Source: Rhodothermia bacterium
GTDB lineage: Bacteria > Bacteroidota > Rhodothermia > Rhodothermales > JABDKH01
Assembly: GCA_030431165.1 (NCBI GenBank)
Contig: JAUIJQ010000249.1
Location: forward strand, 1 to 5,480
Direction: 5' to 3'
DNA: 5,480 nt
A program made the position numbers and the translations under genes. A model generated the notes under the pieces. That model had not been told where the DNA came from and searched no databases. It saw only the letters and a program-made list of their open reading frames with translations. This document shows positions 1 through 5,480 of this stretch, one piece after another. Position 1 is the stretch's first letter. The number at the start of each line of letters is the position of its first letter.

Positions 1-321
1 CGTTTGTACGCGAGGCTCAATCATGTCAACATGGAGCACGCCCTGCTCCCATCCGTTCCACGTGCCGTACTGCTCCTGACGAACGTCGACGCCCCAGCTA
101 TTGTACTTGCCTGTAATCCACTCAACAGCGTTGGTGAATCCCGGAGTACCGCTGAGACGCGGGCCGACGACATCGATCAACTCGTGGGCAAGTTGCTCGG
201 TTTGGGAGTTCTCCATCCCCTGATCCCAGATTGAACGGAGTACAGGGTCGTCAGTCCGGAAGGTCTGCGCTGCAACGTTGAGCGGAAGAATGAAGAAAAT
301 CGCGATCCAAAAGATTTTCAT
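1..321 (-). CDS. Secreted M28-family zinc metallopeptidase, N-terminal part (cut by window edge)
   Basis: The reading frame starts at the ATG at 321-319 and runs open off the left edge, giving 107 residues. Residues 1-18 form a signal peptide (hydrophobic core about 3-16, likely cleavage after Val-Ala-Ala, before Gln19), so the product is exported. The mature start has the run DPVLRSIWDQGMENSQ, then a helix leading to VGPRLSGTPG (52-61), then WGVDVRQEQYGTWNGW (76-91). This order is familiar from the pre-catalytic region of exported M28 (aminopeptidase Y/glutamate carboxypeptidase-like) peptidases, where the 'GPRLSG' element precedes the zinc site. The metal ligands would lie beyond the window, so activity cannot be judged. 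No clear Shine-Dalgarno lies before the ATG. It follows the lipoprotein gene by 80 bases on the same strand. The family call is by recognition only; the role in extracellular peptide breakdown is inferred. Confidence 0.8.
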   Translation of the reverse strand, partial: MKIFWIAIFFILPLNVAAQTFRTDDPVLRSIWDQGMENSQTEQLAHELIDVVGPRLSGTPGFTNAVEWITGKYNSWGVDVRQEQYGTWNGWEQGVLHVDMIEPRVQT

Positions 322-333
322 GAGAGCCGTGCA

Positions 334-376
334 GTCTCGTTTCAGGGTTGTCTCGATTTGTCGTCTCGATTTCAGG
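334..376. repeat. Three short direct repeats upstream of the M28 gene
   Basis: The motif GTCTCG-TTTCAGG occurs at 334-346, in the shorter form GTCTCGATTT at 350-359, and as GTCTCGATTTCAGG at 363-376. On the minus strand these are three copies of an A-rich element ending in CGAGAC, placed 13 to 55 bases before the metallopeptidase start. They could be an operator or a small slippage duplication; the sequence alone does not decide. Confidence 0.45.
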
Positions 377-401
377 TCGTAAAAATATACGGGCGCCGAC
401 G

Positions 402-1346
402 CTACCCGCCAGCGGGTATCCATCTCGGGTTGCTGTCGGATGACGGACGCGCTGTGAGGTTTGTCGCCCCTCCGCCGTCGGCATTGACGATCCAGATATC
501 CATGTCGTCGTCCAGACGCTTTACAAATACCAGGGTGTTTCCGTCCGGGCTCCATGCGGGCGCGAGATCGTCGCCGTCGGCATCAAGCAGTTTCCGGGGC
601 GTGCCGCCCGTCGCATCAACCAGATAGATGTCAAAATCGCCATCCCGATTCGAACTGAACGCAAGCCGGCTGCCGTCAGGTGACCACGTGGGGTAGCGAT
701 CGTCAGCGGCGTGTTGCGTAATGCGCGATACGCCCGATCCATCCGACCGAGTGACGTAGACATCCATCGAGTCTGACTCGGGGTTTGCCCTGTTGCTGTA
801 GAACGCGATGCGGTCGTCGACCGGTGACCAGAACGGATGGCTGTCGGTTGCGGGATCCTGCGTGATGTTTACGGCCCCCGAGCCGTCAGCACTCATCACG
901 AAGATCTCGACATTGCCGGTACGGTCAGAATCAAACGCGATCTGCGAGCCATCGGGCGAGAAGGTCGGGTCGATGTCCTGAGCGGCATTTGTTGTGAGCC
1001 GGCGCACATTGGAGCCGTCGGACCGCATCACGTATATCTCGCGATTGCCATCGCGACCCGAAATGAAGGTCACCAGCGAACCGTCAGCCGACCCCGCGGG
1101 GTGGTAGTCCAGTGAGTCGTGTTGCGTCAGGTTTACCAGGTCACTGCCGTTGGGTAGCATTGAGTAAATTTCGGTGTTGCCGTCCCGGTTTGTCTGAAAG
1201 GCAATTCTATGCTCAGATGGAGTGGAGCAGCCCCAGAGTGTTGGCAGAACGCCGGCCAGGAGTGCTACAAGGAGCATCGCTGGTCGTGTCATCGGGCGTA
1301 TAAGCTTCTGCGGCTTCAGGCCGGGCGTGGATATGCGCGAAGTCAT
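402..1346 (-). CDS. TolB-like PD40 beta-propeller lipoprotein
   Basis: A 314-residue protein with a lipoprotein signal: a long basic n-region (Arg4, Lys11, Lys14, Arg17, Arg21), hydrophobic core about 24-36, and a Leu-Trp-Gly-Cys lipobox with Cys40. Ser41 follows, which would fit outer-membrane sorting in a Lol system. Residues 47-314 are six PD40/WD40-like repeats starting near 47, 91, 135, 179, 227 and 271. The period is 44 residues (48 for the fourth, which has a four-residue insertion). Each repeat has the pattern 'IAF-SNRDGN-EIYVM-DGS-RLT---PTWSPDGS', so the protein should fold as a six-bladed propeller. It lacks the N-terminal domain of true TolB, so I do not call it tolB. Such proteins usually bind partner proteins or polysaccharide at the envelope; its partner is unknown. 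The ATG at 1346 is preferred to Met19 because GGAGG lies six bases upstream of it. Confidence 0.85.
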   Translation of the reverse strand: MTSRISTPGLKPQKLIRPMTRPAMLLVALLAGVLPTLWGCSTPSEHRIAFQTNRDGNTEIYSMLPNGSDLVNLTQHDSLDYHPAGSADGSLVTFISGRDGNREIYVMRSDGSNVRRLTTNAAQDIDPTFSPDGSQIAFDSDRTGNVEIFVMSADGSGAVNITQDPATDSHPFWSPVDDRIAFYSNRANPESDSMDVYVTRSDGSGVSRITQHAADDRYPTWSPDGSRLAFSSNRDGDFDIYLVDATGGTPRKLLDADGDDLAPAWSPDGNTLVFVKRLDDDMDIWIVNADGGGATNLTARPSSDSNPRWIPAGG

Positions 1347-1352
1347 GGTCGG

Positions 1353-1357
1353 CCTCC
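1353..1357 (-). promoter_or_regulatory. Shine-Dalgarno of the PD40 lipoprotein gene
   Basis: On the minus strand GGAGG sits six bases before the ATG at 1346-1344. The internal ATG at 1292-1290 (Met19) has no comparable site, although starting there would give a more usual lipoprotein signal length. Confidence 0.6.
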
Positions 1358-1375
1358 GTTATCGTGGGCGAATCC

Positions 1376-1416
1376 ACCTGTATTGGTAAGAAAGTAGGTA
1401 AGAAAACCTGTGTTGG
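1376..1416. repeat. Overlapping direct repeats in the divergent intergenic region
   Basis: ACCTGTATTGG at 1376-1386 recurs as ACCTGTGTTGG at 1406-1416 (10 of 11 bases, 30 bases apart). Between them GGTAAGAAA occurs at 1385-1393 and again at 1397-1405 (12 bases apart). The block lies between the divergently transcribed lipoprotein and YdeI-type genes, where a shared regulator could bind. No convincing -35/-10 pair was recognised, so a control role is only inferred. Confidence 0.45.
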
Positions 1417-1430
1417 GAGTCATCAGGGAG

Positions 1431-1434
1431 AAGG
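1431..1434 (+). promoter_or_regulatory. Probable Shine-Dalgarno of the DUF1905/YdeI gene
   Basis: A purine-rich stretch, AGGGAGAAGGGA, covers 1425-1436. Its AAGG core ends ten bases before the ATG at 1445. This favours that start over the in-frame ATG at 1364, whose extra 27 residues look like translated intergenic DNA. Confidence 0.45.
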
Positions 1435-1444
1435 GAATTGGGTC

Positions 1445-1891
1445 ATGAAACTGGAAGGCGTAATCTTCAAATCAGGCGTTCAGCGATGCCTCCTCGTGCC
1501 CGATGAAGTCGCGAATGCCCTTGGTGGTGGACCAAGGATTCCCGTGCTTGCCCGCATCGGCGAGATCGAGTTTCAGTCAACGCTGATGCCGGTCGCCGAC
1601 GGCGGATTCAAGTTGTTTATCAACGGGGACGTGCGCCGTGCGTTGGCCGTTGATGTTGGCGACCACGTTGTTGTGGCGCTGAAGGCTGACCCGGATCAGG
1701 GCGAAACGACTGTGCCGCACGACCTTGGCGAAGCTGTCGATGACTTCGGGTTGTCAACCCTGTTTTGGGCACTGACTCCTCGACAGCGTCGCGAAATGGT
1801 TACGTTCGTCGAACGCGCCAAGTCAAGGTCGACACGAGCGAAGTACATCGCACGCGTCATTGAGGTGCTCGAAAAAAGGACCCCACGATAG
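1445..1891 (+). CDS. DUF1905 / YdeI-OmpD-associated family protein
   Basis: A 148-residue soluble protein with two parts. Residues 1-80 match the DUF1905 fold (small beta-barrel): it opens MKLEGVIFKSG, has a conserved 'VP-EV--ALG' loop at 18-27, and ends with 'GFKLFINGDVRRAL-VDVGD-V-VAL' at 54-79. Residues 100-146 are the helical YdeI/OmpD-associated domain, with 'ALTPRQRREMVTFVERAKS' at 109-127 followed by STRAKYIARVIEVL, the usual 'TRa-RI--vie-L' signature. The molecular function is not established. YdeI-type proteins have been linked to stress and peptide resistance in enterics, and similar genes are widespread as stand-alone cytoplasmic proteins. There is no signal peptide or membrane segment. 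It is the only plus-strand gene here, divergent from the lipoprotein gene and convergent with the S15 gene, with 29 bases between their stop codons and no hairpin seen there. Confidence 0.82.
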   Translation: MKLEGVIFKSGVQRCLLVPDEVANALGGGPRIPVLARIGEIEFQSTLMPVADGGFKLFINGDVRRALAVDVGDHVVVALKADPDQGETTVPHDLGEAVDDFGLSTLFWALTPRQRREMVTFVERAKSRSTRAKYIARVIEVLEKRTPR

Positions 1892-1920
1892 GAGACCGAT
1901 GGCAAAAGGAATCTGCCTGA

Positions 1921-3816
1921 CTACGACTCGCTGTTGCCCAGCGCCGCTCGCATGGCACCGTTGCCGCCTACAACCGGTAGCGACAATGAGGTGCCGCCAA
2001 GGTCGATCGACAGCTCCGTCCCGGGTTCGGGCCACAGCGTGAAGTCACGGTCGCTCGAGAATATCATGAGTCCGATCTGTTTTCCCGCCGGCACAATCTG
2101 GTCATCGGGCTGGAGCTTGAACGTTACTTCGTAGAACTGCCCCGGGACCATTGGCTCGCCGCCACGCGGTGACTCGATGTTCGGCGCGGCGTGGTTCTGA
2201 GGGTCAGCCCAGCCACGTGTGATCACGCTGTTGGGGCGACCGCGTCCACCGTCGCTCCAGGGGAGTTCGACGAGCCACACCGACAGGTTCGCTGCGGGCT
2301 TGTTGGCTGCAACGCGAACGGTCACGGTCGGCGTCCCGGAAATGTGAACGTCCTGTTCCAATTCGGGCGTCGCGTAGATCAGTCGATGAGTTGCCCACTC
2401 CGCTTCTGCCAGCGCGCCACCGTCAAACGAAACGTTGTCGACAAGACGCTGCGTCTCGCTGTCGCCGGACGCACCCATGTTCAGGCCGCCAACACCGGTC
2501 ATTCCACCCGGACCCTCGGGTGCTGCCTGCAGGCGCAGTGACACGGGCTCGGATTCTGGATTAGGGTAGTCCGCGTACGGGGTCGGATTGTCACGCTCGT
2601 CACCCTCGCGTACAATCCAGGCCTTGGGGTCGTTCTCCACATCGTTCTCAATACCGAACAGGTAGCGAGTGAACCACCGGTTCATCAGGGTCAACGGAGG
2701 CTGTCCGCCGTGTCCACCCTGGTGGTAGTACATCTGCACCGGCACTCCGTTTTCTTTGAGTGCCTCCGAAATCCGCCAGCTATGTTCCGGGACCACGTTC
2801 CAGTCATTAAAAGCGTGTGCCATGAGCGTCGCCGCTCGCACGTTGTCGACGACGTTCAGGTAGTCACGCCCGGCCCAGAAGTCGTTGTAGTCACCGGTGA
2901 TTCTGTCCCGACCGGCTGCCATTTCGCCGTCACGGATTGTTGCGTTGCAGTAGTCGCGGCGATCAGATTCCTGGCTGTGAATAAAATCGTAGAGGAAGTC
3001 GATGTCCTCACCAAGCCATCCACCCGGGTGGCGCACGAGTCCGTTCGAGCGGTAGTAGTGATAGTACGAGGTGTTCGGCGCAACGGGAATAATTGCTTCC
3101 AGTCCGTCAACGCCCGTGGTCGCTGCAGCCAGGGGGAGGGTTCCGTTGTACGATGTGCCTGTCATTCCCACTTTGCCGGTGGACCAATCGGCATATACGC
3201 GCTCGTCTCCGTCAACCGAGGTGTATCCGGCTGCACGCCCGTTCAGCCAGTCGATCACGGCCTTTGGTGCAAGCGACTCGTTAATGCCTCCAACCGTTGG
3301 GCAGCCCTCTGACAGGCCGGTTCCGGGAGACTCTGAGTGAACGACAGCGAAACCGCGTGGCACCCAGGTCTCCGTGAAGCCGTCCGAAATGAATGGGCGC
3401 GTTCTTCGGTTAGGTGCTGGTTGGTTTGTCCGAGTCGGCGAGGGCTCGCCCAACTCCTGGCGCACGTCCCACAGATACTGGCGCGCTCCCGACGTGCCCG
3501 AGTAGTAGGGAGACGAGCCGTAGACTACCGGTACTTTTAGTCCTTCACTCTCGGTTTGGCCGGGTCGCGTTACGGCAACGTGGACGCGATCAAGGTCGCC
3601 GTCACCGTCTGAGTCAAACTCTGTCTCGACCCACAATTCTTCGCGAATCCAGGACCCTTTGTCTTCGAATGCCGGCACGATTTGGGCCTCGCCATCCGCA
3701 AACACGTGTTGAGCCCGATTCTGGCCAATTGCGTCGTAGGTTTTGGGGGCGAGGATGATTCCCGCGATCATTAGGGCCATTGCGGCATGGCGGGCGGTGG
3801 CGGACAGGGAAGACAT
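1921..3816 (-). CDS. Secreted S15-family X-Pro dipeptidyl-peptidase / CocE-type hydrolase
   Basis: A 631-residue exported alpha/beta hydrolase. An N-terminal hydrophobic segment (about 11-23) acts as the signal. Next comes a segment with an acidic FDSDGDGDLDRVHV run (67-80) that looks like a calcium-binding loop. The hydrolase domain contains the likely nucleophile Ser222 in GMTGTSYNGTLP, Asp338 in AHAFNDWNV, and His369 in YYHQGGHGG. This matches the triad order and contexts of the S15 family (PepX, cocaine esterase). Tyr104 in GSSPYY may help the oxyanion hole, by analogy with CocE. Residues from about 380 to the end form the family's C-terminal jelly-roll domain. The expected reaction is release of X-Pro dipeptides from peptide N-termini outside the cytoplasm, but CocE-like esterases and acylases share the fold, so substrate is unproven. 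No strong Shine-Dalgarno precedes the ATG at 3816; Met13 is an alternative start. Length is ordinary and the frame intact. Confidence 0.88.
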   Translation of the reverse strand: MSSLSATARHAAMALMIAGIILAPKTYDAIGQNRAQHVFADGEAQIVPAFEDKGSWIREELWVETEFDSDGDGDLDRVHVAVTRPGQTESEGLKVPVVYGSSPYYSGTSGARQYLWDVRQELGEPSPTRTNQPAPNRRTRPFISDGFTETWVPRGFAVVHSESPGTGLSEGCPTVGGINESLAPKAVIDWLNGRAAGYTSVDGDERVYADWSTGKVGMTGTSYNGTLPLAAATTGVDGLEAIIPVAPNTSYYHYYRSNGLVRHPGGWLGEDIDFLYDFIHSQESDRRDYCNATIRDGEMAAGRDRITGDYNDFWAGRDYLNVVDNVRAATLMAHAFNDWNVVPEHSWRISEALKENGVPVQMYYHQGGHGGQPPLTLMNRWFTRYLFGIENDVENDPKAWIVREGDERDNPTPYADYPNPESEPVSLRLQAAPEGPGGMTGVGGLNMGASGDSETQRLVDNVSFDGGALAEAEWATHRLIYATPELEQDVHISGTPTVTVRVAANKPAANLSVWLVELPWSDGGRGRPNSVITRGWADPQNHAAPNIESPRGGEPMVPGQFYEVTFKLQPDDQIVPAGKQIGLMIFSSDRDFTLWPEPGTELSIDLGGTSLSLPVVGGNGAMRAALGNSES

Positions 3817-3890
3817 AGGCGTACGCGGTGTGGCACCGATGGGTTTGAGCGCACGATGTTACCAAACGAACGCCAGTTTGTTTTGTCTGC

Positions 3891-4157
3891 TCAGGCCTCG
3901 GCGACCCCACCAATTGCTGCGCGAACCATCGGCGCAACGCGCGTCCCGAGCAGCTCGATCGCTTTGAGCACGTCGTTGTGCGGCATCGTGCCGACGGTCA
4001 ATTGAAGGAGGTACCGGCTGTTGCCAAACAGTTCATGTGATCGGATAATCTTCTCAGCCACCTCCTCGGGATTGCCCACGAGCAGGCTTCCACGACTCGA
4101 TCGGTCTGCGTCAAAACGGGCTCGCGTTGTGGGTGGCCATCCGCGCTCCCGGCCGAT
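3891..4157 (-). pseudogene. C-terminal fragment of an LLM-class flavin-dependent oxidoreductase
   Basis: The last 88 residues of the chimeric frame (302-389) match the C-terminus of luciferase-like (F420/FMN) monooxygenases. They open with IGRERGWPP, then TTRARFDADRSSRG, the hallmark GSLLVGNPEEVAEKI (324-338), HELFGNSRYLLQLTVGTMPH (342-361), and finally AIELLGTRVAPMVRAA. In intact proteins this follows a TIM barrel of some 250 residues that holds the flavin site, and none of that barrel is present, so this piece cannot act alone. Its codons end in A or T much more often than those just upstream, matching the left-hand genes. It lies 74 bases ahead of the S15 gene on the same strand, so the original oxidoreductase gene probably preceded that gene in the left-hand genome. 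Confidence 0.8.
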
Positions 4158-5060
4158 CCGGGTCATGACCTCCGCGATCGGGCGCTGCAGCTCGTCCGGG
4201 TTGCGGAGGATCAATCGACGCAAGTCCGAGTCCGTGAAGATCCCCGCGAGCTTGCCGTCCGTGTCCACGACGAGCAACGCGCCCGGGCGGCGGACCACCT
4301 GCGATGCGTCGCGGAGCGCGTCGGCGACGGTGTCCGTCTCGTGCGCGATAGGAAGGTTCTTGCCCGCAACGAATCGGATCAGCTCGCTGACGGGTTTGAG
4401 CAACGACCCGAGGGTTCCTCCGGGGTGTCGGGCGTGGAAGTCTTCGTTGGTGAATCGTCTGCGGCGGGCAACCGCGAGTGCGAGGGCGTCGCCGATCGCG
4501 AGGGCACCCGTCGTCGAGCTCGTCGGGGCCATATACGCGCCGTCGCCCGCTTCGTCCGTGACGAGCACCTCAAGCGTCACATCCGCGATGCGCTGGAGGG
4601 AGGAGACCTTTCCGTCCTTGGGGCCTCGGGTGATCGCGATGATGGGCAGCTTGTCCTGACGCAGGATCGACGCGAGCGCGACGAGCTCCTGCGTCTCGCC
4701 CGAGTGACTCAGGCAGATCGCGAGATCGTTCTTGCGGAAGCGCCCGAGATCGCCGTGCGCGGCTTCGGTCGGGTGGACGGCATGGCTGGTAATGCCCAGC
4801 GACGCCATCGTCGCGGAGATCTTCGCCCCGATGTGCCCGCTCTTGCCCAGACCGGAGACGAGGACCGTGCCCCCCGCGTCGGCGGTTTTGACGATCAGAT
4901 CGATCGCCTGGGTGTACCGCTCATCCACCCCCGCCGCGATCGCGTTGATCGCATCGGACTCGTGCGCGAGGACGCGCTGGATGAACTGGAGTTCGTCGTT
5001 GCCGGATTTCGGGTTGGAGATCGACACCTCGATCGGCTCCCTTCGCGTGCGTGTGGGCAT
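3891..5060 (-). CDS. Chimeric reading frame: KdsD/KpsF arabinose-5-phosphate isomerase joined to an LLM oxidoreductase tail
   Basis: A 389-residue frame. Residues about 25-301 are an arabinose-5-phosphate isomerase, which interconverts ribulose-5-P and arabinose-5-P at the start of Kdo/lipopolysaccharide synthesis. The SIS domain shows GLGKSGHIGAKI (70-81), HPTEAAHGDLG (96-106), LSHSGETQEL (117-126), PTSSTTGALAIGDALA (179-194) and HPGGTLG (212-218). By recalled alignment with E. coli KdsD, Lys73, Glu122, Glu170 and His212 would be active-site residues. One CBS domain follows (about 235-300, with 'GALLVVDTDGKLAGIFTDSDLRRL'-type residues at 260-282). The expected second CBS domain is missing: after Met-Thr-Arg301 the protein continues as 88 residues of a flavin oxidoreductase C-terminus. 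The ATG at 5060 lacks a Shine-Dalgarno; GTG at 5027-5025 (Val12) has GGAG nine bases upstream and may be the true start. The isomerase identity is firm; the fused product is probably not natural. Confidence 0.85.
   Translation of the reverse strand: MPTRTRREPIEVSISNPKSGNDELQFIQRVLAHESDAINAIAAGVDERYTQAIDLIVKTADAGGTVLVSGLGKSGHIGAKISATMASLGITSHAVHPTEAAHGDLGRFRKNDLAICLSHSGETQELVALASILRQDKLPIIAITRGPKDGKVSSLQRIADVTLEVLVTDEAGDGAYMAPTSSTTGALAIGDALALAVARRRRFTNEDFHARHPGGTLGSLLKPVSELIRFVAGKNLPIAHETDTVADALRDASQVVRRPGALLVVDTDGKLAGIFTDSDLRRLILRNPDELQRPIAEVMTRIGRERGWPPTTRARFDADRSSRGSLLVGNPEEVAEKIIRSHELFGNSRYLLQLTVGTMPHNDVLKAIELLGTRVAPMVRAAIGGVAEA
4143..4163. other. Junction between two genomic backgrounds
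   Basis: The isomerase match ends at Met299-Thr300-Arg301 (codons at 4166-4158), and the oxidoreductase match begins at the following IGRERGW (from 4157). Of the 30 codons ending at Thr300, 28 end in G or C; of the 30 codons beginning at Gly307, 17 do. The exact break cannot be placed better than this GC-rich stretch, because both parent genes could share CGG/ATC/GGC here. Confidence 0.75.
5037..5043 (-). promoter_or_regulatory. Candidate Shine-Dalgarno for a GTG start of the isomerase
   Basis: AAGGGAG on the minus strand ends nine bases before the GTG codon at 5027-5025 (Val12). The first eleven residues from the upstream ATG are Arg/Thr/Pro-rich and not typical of KdsD, and that ATG is preceded by a pyrimidine-rich stretch. 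Starting at Val12 would shorten the frame to 378 residues. Confidence 0.4.
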
Positions 5061-5087
5061 AAGGGAAGGGTATGCAATGCGATCGGA

Positions 5088-5297
5088 TCAGGCGTTCGTC
5101 ACCACCTTCTTGCCCTGACAGCACGGGCACGGGATCGGGTGCCCGGTGCTCGGCTGGAGCGAGGGGACGGCGTTGAACCCGAGCGTGCGGACCGCGACGG
5201 TCATCGGGCAGGGCACATGCCCGCGCCCGAAGCACTCGGGGCAGGTCTTGAGCTCGATGTCGCCGACGAGTCGGAGGAATGGGGCTTGGGTGTCCAT
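5088..5297 (-). CDS. Small four-cysteine zinc-ribbon-like protein (DnaJ-type motif)
   Basis: A 69-residue hypothetical protein. It contains CPECFGRGH at 19-27, an exact CxxCxGxG motif of the kind found in DnaJ zinc-finger modules, and a second pair at 57-60 (CPCC, followed by QGKK). Cys19, Cys22, Cys57 and Cys60 could hold one zinc ion; Cys30 and Cys59 are extra. The segment between the pairs (about 31-56) is neutral and uninformative. There is no signal peptide or membrane segment. The ATG at 5297 is chosen because the longer in-frame start at 5438 would read through the terminator and into the tail of the upstream gene; no clear Shine-Dalgarno is seen. Its stop lies 27 bases before the isomerase ATG, so the two are probably co-transcribed. 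Function is unknown; a role in protein or nucleic-acid binding would be a guess. Confidence 0.65.
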   Translation of the reverse strand: MDTQAPFLRLVGDIELKTCPECFGRGHVPCPMTVAVRTLGFNAVPSLQPSTGHPIPCPCCQGKKVVTNA

Positions 5298-5347
5298 GCA
5301 GGAGTTATCGGCCACATCCAGACCCGACCTGAATCGAATCAGAAATG

Positions 5348-5374
5348 AAAAACAGCCGGGTCGAAACCCGGCTG
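5348..5374 (-). terminator. Rho-independent terminator after the PEP-CTERM gene
   Basis: CAGCCGGGT (5353-5361) pairs perfectly with ACCCGGCTG (5366-5374) across a four-base loop, and on the minus strand the stem is followed directly by five T residues (5352-5348). It lies 38 bases past the PEP-CTERM stop codon. It separates that gene from the zinc-ribbon/isomerase pair, which therefore needs its own promoter between about 5298 and 5347. Confidence 0.88.
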
Positions 5375-5412
5375 CCTGTGGTGATTTCACTGAGAACTTC
5401 GTCAAAGATCGA

Positions 5413-5480
5413 TTAGCGACGGCGACGCGTTGCGGCAAGCCCGCCCAGACCGACGAGCGCGAGTGCGCCCGGCGCGGGGG
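5413..5480 (-). CDS. C-terminal end of a PEP-CTERM-type exported protein (cut by window edge)
   Basis: Only the last 21 codons and the TAA stop (5415-5413) are in the window. They read Pro-Ala-Pro, then GALALVGLGGLAAT, then four arginines. This is the three-part PEP-CTERM sorting signal: a short Pro-x-Pro motif, a hydrophobic membrane span and a basic tail, recognised by an exosortase that removes the tail. The PAP form with a Gly/Leu/Ala span and an RRRR end is common in planctomycetes, especially Phycisphaerae. The body of the protein is off the right edge, so its function cannot be stated; proteins of this class are typically secreted or surface proteins. A strong terminator follows the stop. 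Confidence 0.75.
   Translation of the reverse strand, partial: PAPGALALVGLGGLAATRRRR

Noticed and set aside
381..418. Possible terminator after the PD40 lipoprotein gene (minus strand), ending in a TATATTTTT run
   Set aside because: The good six-pair stem (403-418) overlaps the stop codon and is 17 bases from the T run. The stem next to the T run (390-394 with 404-408) has only about five pairs including a wobble, so it is too weak to call.
1892..1920. Expected bidirectional terminator between the convergent YdeI-type and S15 genes
   Set aside because: I could find no hairpin in these 29 bases.
2710..3312. Plus-strand open frame of 200 codons opposite the S15 gene
   Set aside because: It lies wholly inside the S15 gene, whose catalytic motifs are intact on the other strand; the antisense product resembles nothing.
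3817..3890. Short inverted repeat (CAAAC/GTTTG) between the oxidoreductase fragment and the S15 gene
   Set aside because: Only five pairs with a long loop and no T run; not distinguishable from chance.
3891..5060. Reading the SIS-CBS-LLM protein as a new bifunctional enzyme
   Set aside because: The oxidoreductase part lacks its whole TIM barrel and flavin site, and composition changes at the join, so a chimera explains it better.
4341..5348. Long plus-strand open frame of 335 codons opposite the isomerase
   Set aside because: It is the antisense shadow of the high-GC isomerase and zinc-ribbon genes, with an Arg/Asp/Gly-rich product that has no recognisable domain.

Overview
The window carries parts of at least seven protein-coding genes, and all but one lie on the minus strand. 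It appears to be built from two different genomic backgrounds that meet inside a single open reading frame near position 4155.

Left part (1 to about 4150), moderate GC with mixed third-codon positions. From left to right it holds the N-terminal part of a secreted M28-family metallopeptidase (1-321, minus, cut by the window edge), a six-repeat PD40/TolB-like beta-propeller lipoprotein (402-1346, minus), and a plus-strand DUF1905/YdeI-type protein (1445-1891) divergent from the lipoprotein gene. These are followed by a secreted S15 X-Pro dipeptidyl-peptidase-type hydrolase with a visible Ser/Asp/His triad (1921-3816, minus) and the C-terminal end of an LLM-class flavin-dependent oxidoreductase (3891 to about 4157, minus). 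This set suits a Gram-negative, peptide-degrading heterotroph. The M28 and S15 sequences resemble proteins of Gemmatimonadota or Rhodothermales-type bacteria, but that is recalled family resemblance and not a search result.

Right part (about 4160-5480), higher GC with strongly GC-ending codons. It holds most of a KdsD/KpsF arabinose-5-phosphate isomerase (SIS plus one CBS domain), a 69-residue four-cysteine zinc-ribbon-like protein just upstream of it, a strong intrinsic terminator, and the last 21 residues of a PEP-CTERM-type exported protein. The PAP-type C-terminal signal and the terminator look planctomycete-like (Phycisphaerae).

The main observation is at the join. The isomerase reads normally to the end of its first CBS domain (Met299-Thr300-Arg301) and then continues in frame as the tail of an unrelated LLM oxidoreductase. 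The second CBS domain is absent, and codon use changes at the same point. The simplest explanation is a metagenome assembly chimera; a genuine recombination or transfer junction is the alternative. I saw no RNA genes, CRISPR arrays, transposons or defence systems, and I do not see a convincing new biological system here.
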